Source: Burhinus oedicnemus
Lineage: Eukaryota > Chordata > Aves > Charadriiformes > Burhinidae
Reading direction: 5' to 3'
NCBI GenBank assembly: GCA_008921705.1
Contig: VFFE01007017.1
Coordinates: 644,010 to 708,009 of the forward strand
DNA length: 64,000 nucleotides
The notes beneath the pieces are model-generated. The model was not told the DNA's origin and searched no databases. It saw only the letters and a program-made list of their open reading frames with translations. Position 1 is the stretch's first letter. Every line of letters starts with the position of its first letter. Positions 41,101 through 53,100 of this stretch are shown here, piece after piece. The translations under genes and the position numbers were made by a program.

Positions 41101-44100
41101 TTTTCTTTGAGATGCCTTCCCTGAAGAACACAGTTTATTTTTCTTAAAAAAAGTTCCAAGTCAGCAGGGGTTTATGAAAGGCAGGTCCTGCTTGACTAAC
41201 CTGATCTCCTTCTATGACAAGGTGACCCACTTAGTGGCTGTGGATGTTGTTTACCTTGACTTTAGTAAAGCCTTCGACACCATTTCCCACAGCATTCTTC
41301 TGGAGAAACTGGCTGCTCACAGCCTGGATGGGTGCACACTTTGCTGGGTTAAAAACTGTCTGGATGGCAGACCCAAACAGTTGTGGTGAACTGAGTGAAA
41401 TCCAGTTGGTGGTTGGTCACAAGTGGTGTTCCCCAGGGCTCAGTATTGAGGCTAGTTCTGTTTAATATCTTTATCAATGATCTGGAGGAGGGGATCGAGC
41501 GCACCCTCAGTAAGTTTGCAGACAACACCAAATTTGGCGGGAGGGTCAACCTGCTTGAGGGTAGGATGGCCCCACAGAGGGATCTGGACAGGCTGGATTG
41601 ATGGGCCGAGGCCAGTGGTATGAGGTTCAGCAAGGCCAAGTGCCGGGTCCCGCACTTGGGTCACAACAACCCCATGCAGCGCTACAGGCTTGGGGAGGAG
41701 TGGCTGGAAAGCTGCCTGGCAGAAAAGGACCTGGGGGTGTTGGTCAACAGCTGGCTGAACATGAGCCAGCAGTGTGCCCAGGTGGCCAAGAAGGCCAACA
41801 GCAGCCTGGCTTGTATCAGGAATAGTGTGGCCAGCAGGACTAGGGAAGTGATCATCCCCCTGTACTCGGCACTGGTGAGACCCCACCTCAAATTCTGTGT
41901 TCAGTTTTGGGCCCCTCATTACAAGAAAGACATTGAGGTGCTGGAGTGTGTCCAGAGAAGGGCAACAAAGCCGGTGAGGGGTCTAGAGCACAAGTCTTAT
42001 GAGGAGCGGCTGAAGGAACTGGGGTTGTTTAGCCTGGAGAAAAGGAGGCTGAGGGCAGACCTTATCGCTCTCTACATCTACCTGAAAGGAGGTTGTAGTG
42101 AGGTGGGGGTCGATCTCTTCTCCCAAGTAACAAGGGACAGGACAAGAGGAAATGGCCTCAAGTTGTGCCAGGGGAGGTTTAGATTGGACATCAGGAAAAA
42201 TTTAATCACTGAAAGGGTTATCAAGCATTGGAACAGGCTGCCCAGGGAAGTGGTTGAATCACCATCCCTGGAGGTATTTAAAAGATGTGTAGATGTGGCA
42301 CTTAGGGACATGGTTTGGTGGTGGACTTGGCAGCGTTGTGTTTATGATTGGACTCGATGATCTTAAGGGTCTTTTCTAACCCAAATGATTCTATGATTCT
42401 ATCTTAAGTTACTAGGAATAGCTTAGCGGTCATAAAAATAAAAGTTCTTAGTACACTCTAAGCATGTAGAAATTCTAAACTGACTCACTTCTGCTGGTGA
42501 AAAGGAGAGGTTAATTTAACCATCCCTACCTGAATTGTTTTTCTTTACAATGGTCATGGTAATCCTTCATATAGATTATTATCCTTTTTCATAAAGAGAG
42601 GGAAATATCTCTTCACACTCACACACGCACACACACGTGCATGTGTATTTAAGTATAGGATGTTTGGTGTATTTATTGCTAATGGTAGCTTCCTTTTTGT
42701 TATTATGCATAAGGCTTTTCTTCTATGCTTTTCTTCTATTTGCCTTCTCAGTTCGTGTTTTCTGAAGTTGTGTGCTCTTCTTTTTTTCAGCATGCACTGG
42801 ATCTCCAGCTGGCAGTGGCCAATATCCTGCAATCTCTAGTGCACACAGAGAGAAACCAGCAAGTCATGTGCGAAGCTGGACTCCATGCACGACTTCTACA
42901 AAGATGCAGCGCTGCTCTGGCTGATGAGGACCACTCGCTGCATCCGCCGCTCCAAAGGATGTTTGAAAGGCTGGCCTCCCAGGCGCTGCAGCCAATGGTG
43001 TTGAGGTCAGAAAGATAGCACGCAAGTCCAGTTGAGCTGAGCCCTGCTGCCTGCACTGTCGCTGGCTTGGCTGGAAATGGCTTGTATTGGTAGAGACCAT
43101 AAGTGACCTTGTGTGGTAGTTATCCCCTAGCCAAATAGGACACATGGATAAAACAAAGCTGAGGTCACTTACTCACTTCAGCCTGCGTTCTGTCTTTTGT
43201 CGTGGTTAGAAGAGGCCTAGCTAAAAAGTAAAGTTACTGAACAAAATTGGTCCTGTTTTACCTCAAACCAGGGTACCTTTCCAGATGAGTTCGGCTTGCT
43301 GAATGTGCATCAGTGAGCATCCTGATGCTGTCCTACAGGATGAGGCAGTCCCCTGCCAAGTCTTTGGAATTAAGAGAAGGGAATTGGGAGCTTTATCAAA
43401 ATTGTTTGATTAGTTAAAATAATGTCAGCTTTGGAGAGCGTGTGTTCAAAACTTAAATAGTTTCTAATGGATCAAATGTGTTTCTTGTAATTACACGTTA
43501 GTTTATTTTCTTAGTTAAAAGTTATGTTTATTGCAAGTAATTACTGTCTTTTTTAAAAATGGTATTAGATTTGCTGTCATTCTAGGCAAATAAATAGAAA
43601 AAATTATTTGTAAATTTTTTATTCTCTTTCTTAGGGAATTTTTACGCTTGGGAAATCCTTTGAATTGCGGAGCTTGGGACAAAAAGCTGTTGAAACAGTA
43701 CCGAGTGCACAAACCCAGCTCACTGAGTTTTGAACCGGAAATGAGAAGTAGGTGCTGAAGTGCTAGAAATTTGCTTAAAGAATGCTTCACTGACATCCTC
43801 CAGTTGCATACTTATGTAAAATTTGTAGATAAGCACCTGTAAAAACCTAACTTCACCCCAGCTTAGTATGAATATGAAATCATCAGAACAATTTGATTGG
43901 AAAAATTTCTAAAAGCAGAGGGAATGTAGTACTTGTATTTAATATATATCCAGTGAGGTAACTATAATTTTTTATTTTATGAACAGAAACTAGTAAATAT
44001 GATAGTAGTTTGCTTTTGAGTCTTGAGTAGATCCTGAGTTTGTAGTTATTTAACAGTAAAAGGAAAAAAAAATTTCTCAGATACTTTCATGTGTACATCA

Positions 44101-47100
44101 CATTATTAAATCTATGTAGTGTCTCTCATGGATTCAGTAAAGTGTCACATAAAATAACTGAAATTCTACGCTTAAGCATAATTGTATGTATTTCAGCTAG
44201 ACTCAAGAACCTGGCTCATCGTTAGCATTGCTAGTAATGAGAAAGAAATAGAAAGAGTTCAAAAGAAGAAAAAAAGGCACAAATTACCTAATTGGGCAGA
44301 ATCTTAACCTATTTATCATTTCTCTTATAAAGAGGTAGAATTTGGAGTTGGAACACCCACTCTTAATTATTTAAAGTTCAGCAGTCCCTTTTTAACCATT
44401 CATGAATTTTTCATGGTAAATACTTACAATGGTTTTATGTGTTGCTCACTTTCAAAGTGTTTACTTTCCTAGTATATTAAAATTGAAATCTTTAATAGTA
44501 TGCGGTAAGCATGTGTTGAATTATGAGCATGTAGCAACTGAAAAATTTTAAAGAAAAAGGACAGACTTACATCAGCTTTTCAAAAACAAAAAAGTGGTGG
44601 GACAACACCACGAAAACTCAACTTCAAGTTTTAGTTCTGGAATTAACACAGGTATTCACAGTGTATTTTGATAGGATATTCACTAGATACTCCTAGATTA
44701 TAAATACACATACATATGCGTATGCAGTGGAAATTTTCATTATACCTTTGTGTGGTATCCTATAACGGAATTTCACCCATCTGATAGAATACTTCATATT
44801 TTATCAGCAATTACACATCAGCTCTGATTTTTTACACTGCAAAGTGACATCTGTTTTCCAGCCATTTAATGAATCAATCTGATAAACTGCACTGAATGTC
44901 TGTAACCGATGGATTCCTCCAGCCAATCGAACCTCTCTTTCACATGCACTCTTTCCTATTGTTATCCATGTATTGTAGAGCTTGGGAATAGCTGTTCCTG
45001 TAGTATAGGAGAGTCTCAGTAAATGATAATGCGAAGAAATTATTGACAAGTTTCCAAAGTGTGTGATACTTATTTCTGTGTGTCAACTTAGTAGTTGTAT
45101 GGCCAGTTGTAACACATAGTTAAAAATACATTAGTTGAAATGTTTGAATTATTTAAAAGGAACTAGAAAGTATCCTGGATGGTACTGAATTACAAACGTT
45201 AAATAATGAAATAAATAAACAAAATAAAATAACTGAATTCATGTTATGTCAGGTTCAGTACAGTTAAAAAGAGTTGGAGAGAGTCAACTTAATCTCTCAG
45301 CCAACTTTTATTTATTTATTTATTTATTTTAATAGGGTATTATCACAGGGGAAAGTGCACAATGAAAATTGTGAAAATGTGAGTCTGAAAAGTTTTTAAC
45401 CTAGGAAAGAGAAGGCAAAGCTAACTTCTGAATACTGCCAGTTATGTTAAATTTCCTAAGCTAAGCTTACTGACCTCTATGCTTATTGAGAGCTCCGAGA
45501 CTTTTAGTTCGGAGTTACTGCATCTTAAAAACATGAAGCGGAGTGTTTGCTGCCTGTTAAGTCAGGTAGCAGGAACATGCCTGAAATGGAGCCTTTGCGA
45601 AAGGGACACTTTCCCGATGTTAGGTAATGGGATGGCCTCTTGACTTAATTTTTTGGCTTTACCACAGCCTTTCTGTAATACCTTGTGCAAGATGCTCCTC
45701 TGTCTGCCTCAGTTGAACGTTTTTATAATGACAGCAATACTTCCCAACTCATAATCTTCTAACTGAGAGGCTGAACTAGTCAGCGATGATTTACAGTTCA
45801 GCTGTTGCACTGGAAGCAGTACTTGAAAAGTCCAAATAAATAGCCTAAACATGCCTCCCTTTTGCAATGCTGTGTTGTTTCTTGGCTTCTACTGTAGATA
45901 GCATGGTTACCTCAATGGAAGGTCTGGGTTCTGACAGCGTCTTCGGTTTGCATGAAGACAGCCACTATCGGATAAGCAAGAGCCTGCTCAAGCCAGCAGA
46001 AGGGAGCACAGTACCCCTGACGAGAGTGAAGTGTTTGGTCTCCATGACAACCCCACATGATATCAGGCTTCATGGATCATCAGTTACACCGGCATTCATT
46101 GAGTTTGACACGTCTCTTGAAGGGTTTGGGTAAGGTCCTACAATGCTCTCAAATAACATGGGGCACAGCGCAATGTTTTCTTACTTTTTGCTTTCAAAGA
46201 AATACTTGTAATTTTTAATGGACTGTTTACAAACCAGAAACAAATTAATTCTTTAAAGAAAAGAAAGGAATACTTCAAGCCACATGAATTTCTACTCTGT
46301 CATTCATTAATGCCTTGAAACCAAATGCTTGCTTGCCATGTGTGAAAGTAGGAGTACGTATGTATCTAAACATTGATAGTACCCTCTCAGTTCTGGACTT
46401 CACATGCCTTTTAAAATGAAGGAACACAACATACCCTTGCAGAAACTCATTAGTTGCTAGGATTTATGTGCAACATTTGGATGGCTCAGGTGCTCTGAAA
46501 CCCACTTAAAATTGCTGAAGAACTTGGAAATGCGGAAGTGGGCAAATCAGAAATACAGGTAAAGCCAATAAGGCAGCTATGCTGAGTCCAGATAACTGGA
46601 AAAAATGATTACTAACTGGAGGTGTAGCCTGAGTATAACGCTCAAACTAATTTTTTCTTTTAGTGCTCAGTATCACCTCCACTTACTGTTTTTCTCTCTC
46701 TAATTAAACACCTGCCGAGTGAGGCACTTTGAGGATCGTGTTAATATGATTTAACTTGACTGTTCAGAAGAAGAAAGCATGACACCATCCTCAGCATCTG
46801 TTTAAGGAAAATATTTTGTATTTTTGGTTATAAAAATGGAATAGAAAAATCTCAAAACACTCATTTTATTCTGTGCTAAGGGGTAAATATCTCAAAAATT
46901 GCTATAAAAATTCAGACCAATAGTATAAGGAACATGTATTCCTTAACTGCCTGCAGACTGGTCCATAGGTGGAGGCTTGCAAATAGGCTGAAAGTTCGTA
47001 TCTGAGAGGGGAAGGTGTTGTGAAGTACATGCAAGTCAGACAATTGCAAATGGCACCTTGAATCTTAAGTAACTGTTCGAAATTTCCCAGAAGTGTGGTT

Positions 47101-50100
47101 AAAAGCTTAAAAACCTTGATGGGAAGATCTATTAAAAGGTTTTTAGTGACATGAACCACCAAAAATGATGACTGCAGTGAAGACCAAAAGAGTGTGATGA
47201 ATTCTTGTATGAGATGAGTAACTCCTCAATGTTTTTGTTAGTCTCTTTTTTAAAAGAATTGTGAGAAGAGGTAGAAATAATCTGTTTTCCACGGCTGTAC
47301 CACAATTTCATAAAACCAGAAACAGCTCCAACTGACAGAATCGTTCACCTTGTCTTTTTCTTTCCAGACCTAATATTTATACTGCTGTGTTTCTTAAATC
47401 TATTCCTGTTCTGACGTGGCCTTCAACAGAGCCACTTGCATATTACTGTACTTGTTCCAGTTTATTTGGGATGACTGGTCTGAGACCAGAGTCCAGCCTG
47501 GATATTTGGGAGCTCTGCTGCTCTGCATTCTCTTTTCAGTTTTGCTAAGCAAGGATGCAGCACCCGTTTTGCATCTAGCCTTCATAACCAATATAGTCAG
47601 GGACAGGCTTTTCTTTGAAAACAAACAAATGTTGCTCAAAGCTCTGTTCTACGTCCTTCATAAGAGAAAAGAAAATGTTATGGACCTAAGAACAACTTGA
47701 AATAGGCTAGCAAAATGAATTGTCACTGGTTTTGCTCCAGGTGGTTTGTAGGTGTTGATAATGTGTCCAAAAGTAATCCACATAATGCAGCTGTGACTTC
47801 TTGTAATTTCAACAAGTCACCTAAGAAGGCTGCTATGATCGATAAAAAAAAATTAAAACCTTTTTGGTCTGTTTTAAAGTGCTGGGATGTTTCATGAATT
47901 CAATAGTTTGCGTACCCTTGCAAGTTATCTGCTTAGAGAGAACATGCTTGTAACACCATTGACCGTGGGGGATTCACCTAGAGAAGAACATTTCCAAGAG
48001 GGAGGAAGAAGTATATAATGAGAACTGTAATCAAAAGGAAGATAGTAGTGACCAGAACTATGGAGTGCTGTTGCTTTCAAGATGAGTGGTCAAGTTAACT
48101 TTTCATAGCTTAAGTGAGAATAAAATAACACCTACTTCTGTCAGGTAACTCAGCTGCAGTATACTTAAACTAGCCTGCTCAAGTGTAAATGTCAACAAAA
48201 TAATAATTCTTCAGCAAGTGGAAGAGCTGTCGTTTTGCTTCCAGTAGGACAATCTATACAAACTGGAAGCTGAACTCCTGTGGGGATTCATTCCAGCTCA
48301 GGTAGGCTGGTCACTGAAACCATCTGGGCTCTTAAAATCTTTTATTACCTAAGGAAGGTATTCCTTATATCTGATTGCATTGTGTCCACAGCATCGGTGG
48401 CTCTTGGGAGGACCGAACATAGCTAATTTGGTGAAATATGATGTTACTGTGAGAACATACATACTTAAAATTAGAATACTACAGTATGCAATTACCAGAT
48501 CCTTTGAATAATTAGCTAATCCAGTCTCTTTGAGAGTCCAGAACATCTCAAAGGCTGCAGTGAGTTATGGTTGCCCACAAGGGAGCATCTTACGCTATGG
48601 AGTCAGGTGGGCGTAATCTCTGCGCCTGTGCACCAAAGGCGTATGCTGCCAAAGCTCGTTGCACTGGAGATAATTTAGCCTCACAAGGAGAAATCTTGAG
48701 AATCGTTTCTACTTTTCATGAATACATACAGTCAAGGAGAGTGATTGTGTACTTATATTTTGTTTGTATTGAACTCCGGTTATATTGACTTCCATAAACT
48801 AGTGTGTTACTGGTCTTCTGTTTAACAGCTGCCTGTTTTTGCCAAGTTTGGCTCCCCATAATGCACCTACAAATAATGCTGTTACAACAGGACTTATTGA
48901 CGGTGCAGTTGCCAGTGGAATTGGAACTGGTAAGTACTCGAGTATGACTGTTAGCAGTGTTTTGTATCTGATGTTTAGTTCTCGTATATTTCTTTGTTGG
49001 CCATGAAGTGGTAGTATGGTGTTGGACGTTGTACACTCATAACTAAGAACTACTTGTGTGTGTGTTTCTGTTGCCTTTTGCCCCCAAGACAATTAAAAGC
49101 AATATAAAATACAAATGTGTGATTGCTTTAACATAGAAGGCTTTCAGAAGAAATTGTAATCAAGAGAAGCATACTAATAATGAACCTGGGTGCATTAAGA
49201 ACAAGTTATGGTAGTAGTGTGAAGAGCATAGGAAACGTGGAATGAATTATAATGCTGTACTTGCAGTTTTGTTCTGCTGAATTCTTGACTGAATTTATTA
49301 CAAGTGTAGTTACACACATCATCACAAAAATCCCATCTAAATTGTTTGCTATCTCTTATCCTTGTTCACAGTAGGCTGTTCACCCTACAGGAACCTGGTG
49401 TGCTGCAGGGCTAATTTAATATGATCATTTAGTTAAAAAAGGTGTTAAGTCTGAAAACTAAGTTGAAGGTTTACTGCAGTAAGACGCAATTAGTGTTAGG
49501 CAGTACTTGAAGTCTGTGAGCTCTTTGTTCTGTGGGAGCACCCCACAAGATGAAATGGAGTCAGGTGTATATGGTGGAGAGATCATCTTCTACAAAGACT
49601 TCTTCAGTGAATCACACCTATGGAAGAAGTATCTCATAATGATATTAGCAGTTTCTGAGGGCCTGATCCATTCCCACTTTTTACGTCTGGGGCGTTACGT
49701 CTGCGTTGTTCAGAACATGCGCAGCATCAGAAGTTGATTTTTGTTTTTAGAATAGGAGGGAATAGTGTGCAATTCTTGATTTACTTTGTTTTGAAGGAAG
49801 CCCATCTGAGCTAGCTTTACGTGGTGTTTCCTCCAAGCTTGAGTCAGAAATGAAAGTGGTAACTTTGAAGTCCATAAAGGAAAAGTTTGAGAACGCACAA
49901 TTGGTACCAACTGAGCTGAATTAAAAAAAAAAAACAAAAAAACAAAAAAAACCAAAAAACAAACAAACAAAACCAAAAAAACCCCAAAACCCACATACAA
50001 AACAGGAACAAGTAGGTATCCTAAGTGCTAGCTACTGCAGCTATATAATCTACTGCAGCTATATAATGTCCTTTCATTTTTGTTTTTAGGTGAAAGATTT

Positions 50101-53100
50101 TTCCCACCACCGTCTGGTTTAAGCTACTCAACTTGGTTTTGTATTGAGCATTTTAGTACACCTCCTAATAACCATCCTGTGAGACTTCTTACTGTAGTGC
50201 GGCGTGCAAACTCTTCGGAGCAGCATTATGTATGCCTTGCCATTGTCCTCTCGGCAAAAGACCGGTCACTAATTGTTTCAACTAAAGAAGAATTGCTTCA
50301 AAATTATGGTAAGATTTGTGTCGTGTCATCAGCTAATCCTGACAATATTATGGGGATGGAACAGCAAGTTTATTTTGAACTTAGTATCTAGAAGAATTGT
50401 GTGTGGTGGAACTTTGGTTGCAGCTTCACCAGCTCCTAATGGGTTTTGACAATGGAAAAATGCAAAATGTGAACATTCATGAAGAAATTGAGAAGCTTTT
50501 ATAACTTCCAAAGAAGATTCAATATCTGCATATAAATAAAAAATTTTGCCAAGCCCCTCAGTATTAGAGATTTGCAGGAGGAATTACATCATCGTTTTTG
50601 GAAGGTTTTTCCATTTTATTTATGTTGAATCATTCATTTTAGACATAATGAGGTGTAAATGCTAACTTTCTTTGCTCTGAAGAAGTTTGGAAATAGTAAA
50701 CTAACAGGTTGTGAAGCTTTTTCAGTCTGGATAAGTCCCAACACTGGAGGGCTATGTGAAGGCGATCAGTCATTCACTTTATGCTTTTATGCTGTGACTG
50801 GTTTTCAGAAAGAGTTTGTAGCCTCATTCAGTATCTGTGATCGAAGGTGGAATTACAGGAGGTGCAGTGAAGATCTAAGTGAAGCTGGTGAGTCAGTGAA
50901 TTTGCTAGAGCTCTTGGTGCAGTGGGGGGCTTCAGGCTTAGCCATCTCCTGTCTCCTGCATTGTCCTCCATCAGAGCCTCCAAAAATGGTTGGTTTTGAC
51001 AGGTTGTTTATGCACTGTGGCTGTGGAGGAGCTGAGAGGAGCAGAGCAGACTTCTGTATATGTTTCAGGCTTAGCTCTTTCCCAGACCAACACACTGAGT
51101 TACAAGTGGTTATCAAAAATCTGTTCCTGCTTCTGTTCTTTTCTTTTGAGTAGCAAGCACTAATGAAGAATTTATACAGCTGTTATTATTTAAAAAAAAA
51201 CCAACAAAACAACAACCAAACACAAACAGCAAAGCAGACTGTTACAGAATGTTCCTTATTTTCATGATAAGAGGACATTCACATCAGTAACTGCAGTGGT
51301 TTCTGTTAGTGGAAGTCAGGTTCAAAAACTGAAACTTGAGCTGAAGACCCATAGTATAAGGGTGGAACTAAACCTCTTAAATTGCAAAGATATTGACAGT
51401 GTTTTCTTTCTCAGAAGAATGAATTCTTATAAGAGAGAATTAAATAGGTTTATCTTCACATTAATTGCTTTAGCCTGCACTGGAGCTATAGATCCTATGT
51501 TTTTAGTCTGTAAGCCCCTATTATCTAACTTTTAAAGAGTTTGGATTTGAGGAGGCTTAGTCAGAGAATATCTGAAGGTCTCTGACTACAAAGACTGCTT
51601 TTAGTTGAGTGGGATACTTCGCTTTACTGGAGTGCCACCCTGTCGTGACTAAGTCATAGTTGGTGATGTACTGTCAAGTGCTGAGCAGGTGAGTACCTGA
51701 AGAACTGACATGGCATGCCCAGCAGTGCAGGGACTGAAGTACTGACTGTCTATTGTAAGAATAAATGGGGTGGTTTAAGGATCCTTCTTGTGAGTGAGAA
51801 TTGTGCTCCAAGGAGTTTGGCTGAGAAGAACTTTAGATTATTTTTGTATCTGAAAGTTGGTTCCAAGTGCTCTGCTTTTATCATTTCCCTTGTGCTATTT
51901 CCGAAGAAATGAGTGTTCTCCCTGTGCAGACAGCTGTTGAAGTAAGAGGATTAGTGGTTTCTTTTCCTTCAATATGAAAGAATGAAGAGAGCTCCTGTGT
52001 TCTGTTGAAGCGTTCCCTGGTACAGAATTTTTGAGCTTTGTCTTTGGTTGGGTTTTTTTGAGGGGGGGGAGGGGAGTGGCTTTCAAGTAGAGCATGGGTC
52101 ATTCTGCTTTGTGATGGAGAAGCTAATGCACCTGCAAACCAGTCATGCCCTCTGGTATGAAGTCAAAGGGTGCCTTTTAGAGAAATTTAAAAATTGTGTG
52201 CTGAGAACTAAAGTGTGTTTCAAGATTCAGGAGAAGAGAATTCAGCACCCGTTAGTGAAGAAAGGCCTGGGAAGTGCTCAAAGAGTATAGGTGGGTCACT
52301 TGGGAATGGGTGGTCAGCAGCTTGTGGTTCGCAGTGCCTGTGGAGAGGCTGGCAGTGGATTCCTCTGGCCGTGTGTCTTCTGGCATCTGTCTTCAACTAC
52401 TCGCTGTTGATACGAGGGTGGCTGATGGAGCCATGGGTGCAGTTTGCCTCACCCCACAGCAGCTGCTGTTCATCTCAGGTCAGCGGCCTTACAACCCGGG
52501 CTCCACTGCTGGTACGGCAGAGGGAAGGCAAGGGCAACTCTCTGCAGTTACACTACTGAAATGGAATGGACGAGACGTCGTGAAGTCTTCATTTTCACTT
52601 GGGCAGAAATGTCTCAGCCCTGAGCTACCCCTTCAGTAGCAGTGCTTCAGAAAATTTATTTTCCTTAGAACTGCAAAAAGGGAAGAAGAGAAGCCACCAG
52701 ACTGAGGCTTGAGTTACGAGTACCCCTGGCCTGTGTTTGATGCGTGTCTTGCTAGACAGATGTGGTATTTGTGGCCTTTATTAAGGAAAAAAAGTCTCAG
52801 GCTTTCAAACCTCATCTTTAACTTGACTTATGCTTTGTAATTTAGCATGATTCTGATGCAGGGGCTTTGAAAGGCAATCTTTTTACTGGTATCTTCTTTT
52901 TTGTGTGACCTAATTGTTTAAGCAAGATAGTGGCAATCTTATACTGGGTGTCTGTGGGAGGTGCTGGGAGGGCAAGAGGGGACTTCTGTGGGAAGAGGCC
53001 AGGGCTGACCTGTGCCAGACATGGACAGTTCTGGCCAGTTCTGCAGTGGACCCCCTGCGGGACAGCTGAGCCCAGCAGCCAGGCTGGTGGTGCCTCTGGG

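Larger units (their letters stand above)
40602..42790 (+). other. Intron 12, 2.2 kb
   Basis: GTAGGG to TTTCAG. More than half is a plus-strand CR1 copy (41157-42402). An imperfect (CA)n run lies at 42613-42640. Confidence 0.8.
48930..50089 (+). other. Intron 16, 1.2 kb
   Basis: GTAAGT to TTTTAG. It contains an A-rich tract interrupted by C (49921-50004) and an 18-bp tandem duplication (50032-50067) within 60 bases of the acceptor. Confidence 0.8.

Noticed and set aside
38596..43275. A single ERV spanning both LTR sequences
   Set aside because: Two intact WDFY3 exons and a CR1 copy lie between them, and the 43-kb copy has its own flanks. They are separate insertions.
45898..45902. Exon 15 starting at the second AG (after 45901)
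   Set aside because: It would break the reading frame. Starting at 45898 gives the expected residue count.
50659..51153. 164-codon open frame on + in intron 17
   Set aside because: No recognisable domain, no splice phase linking it to WDFY3, and compositional features of translated intron.
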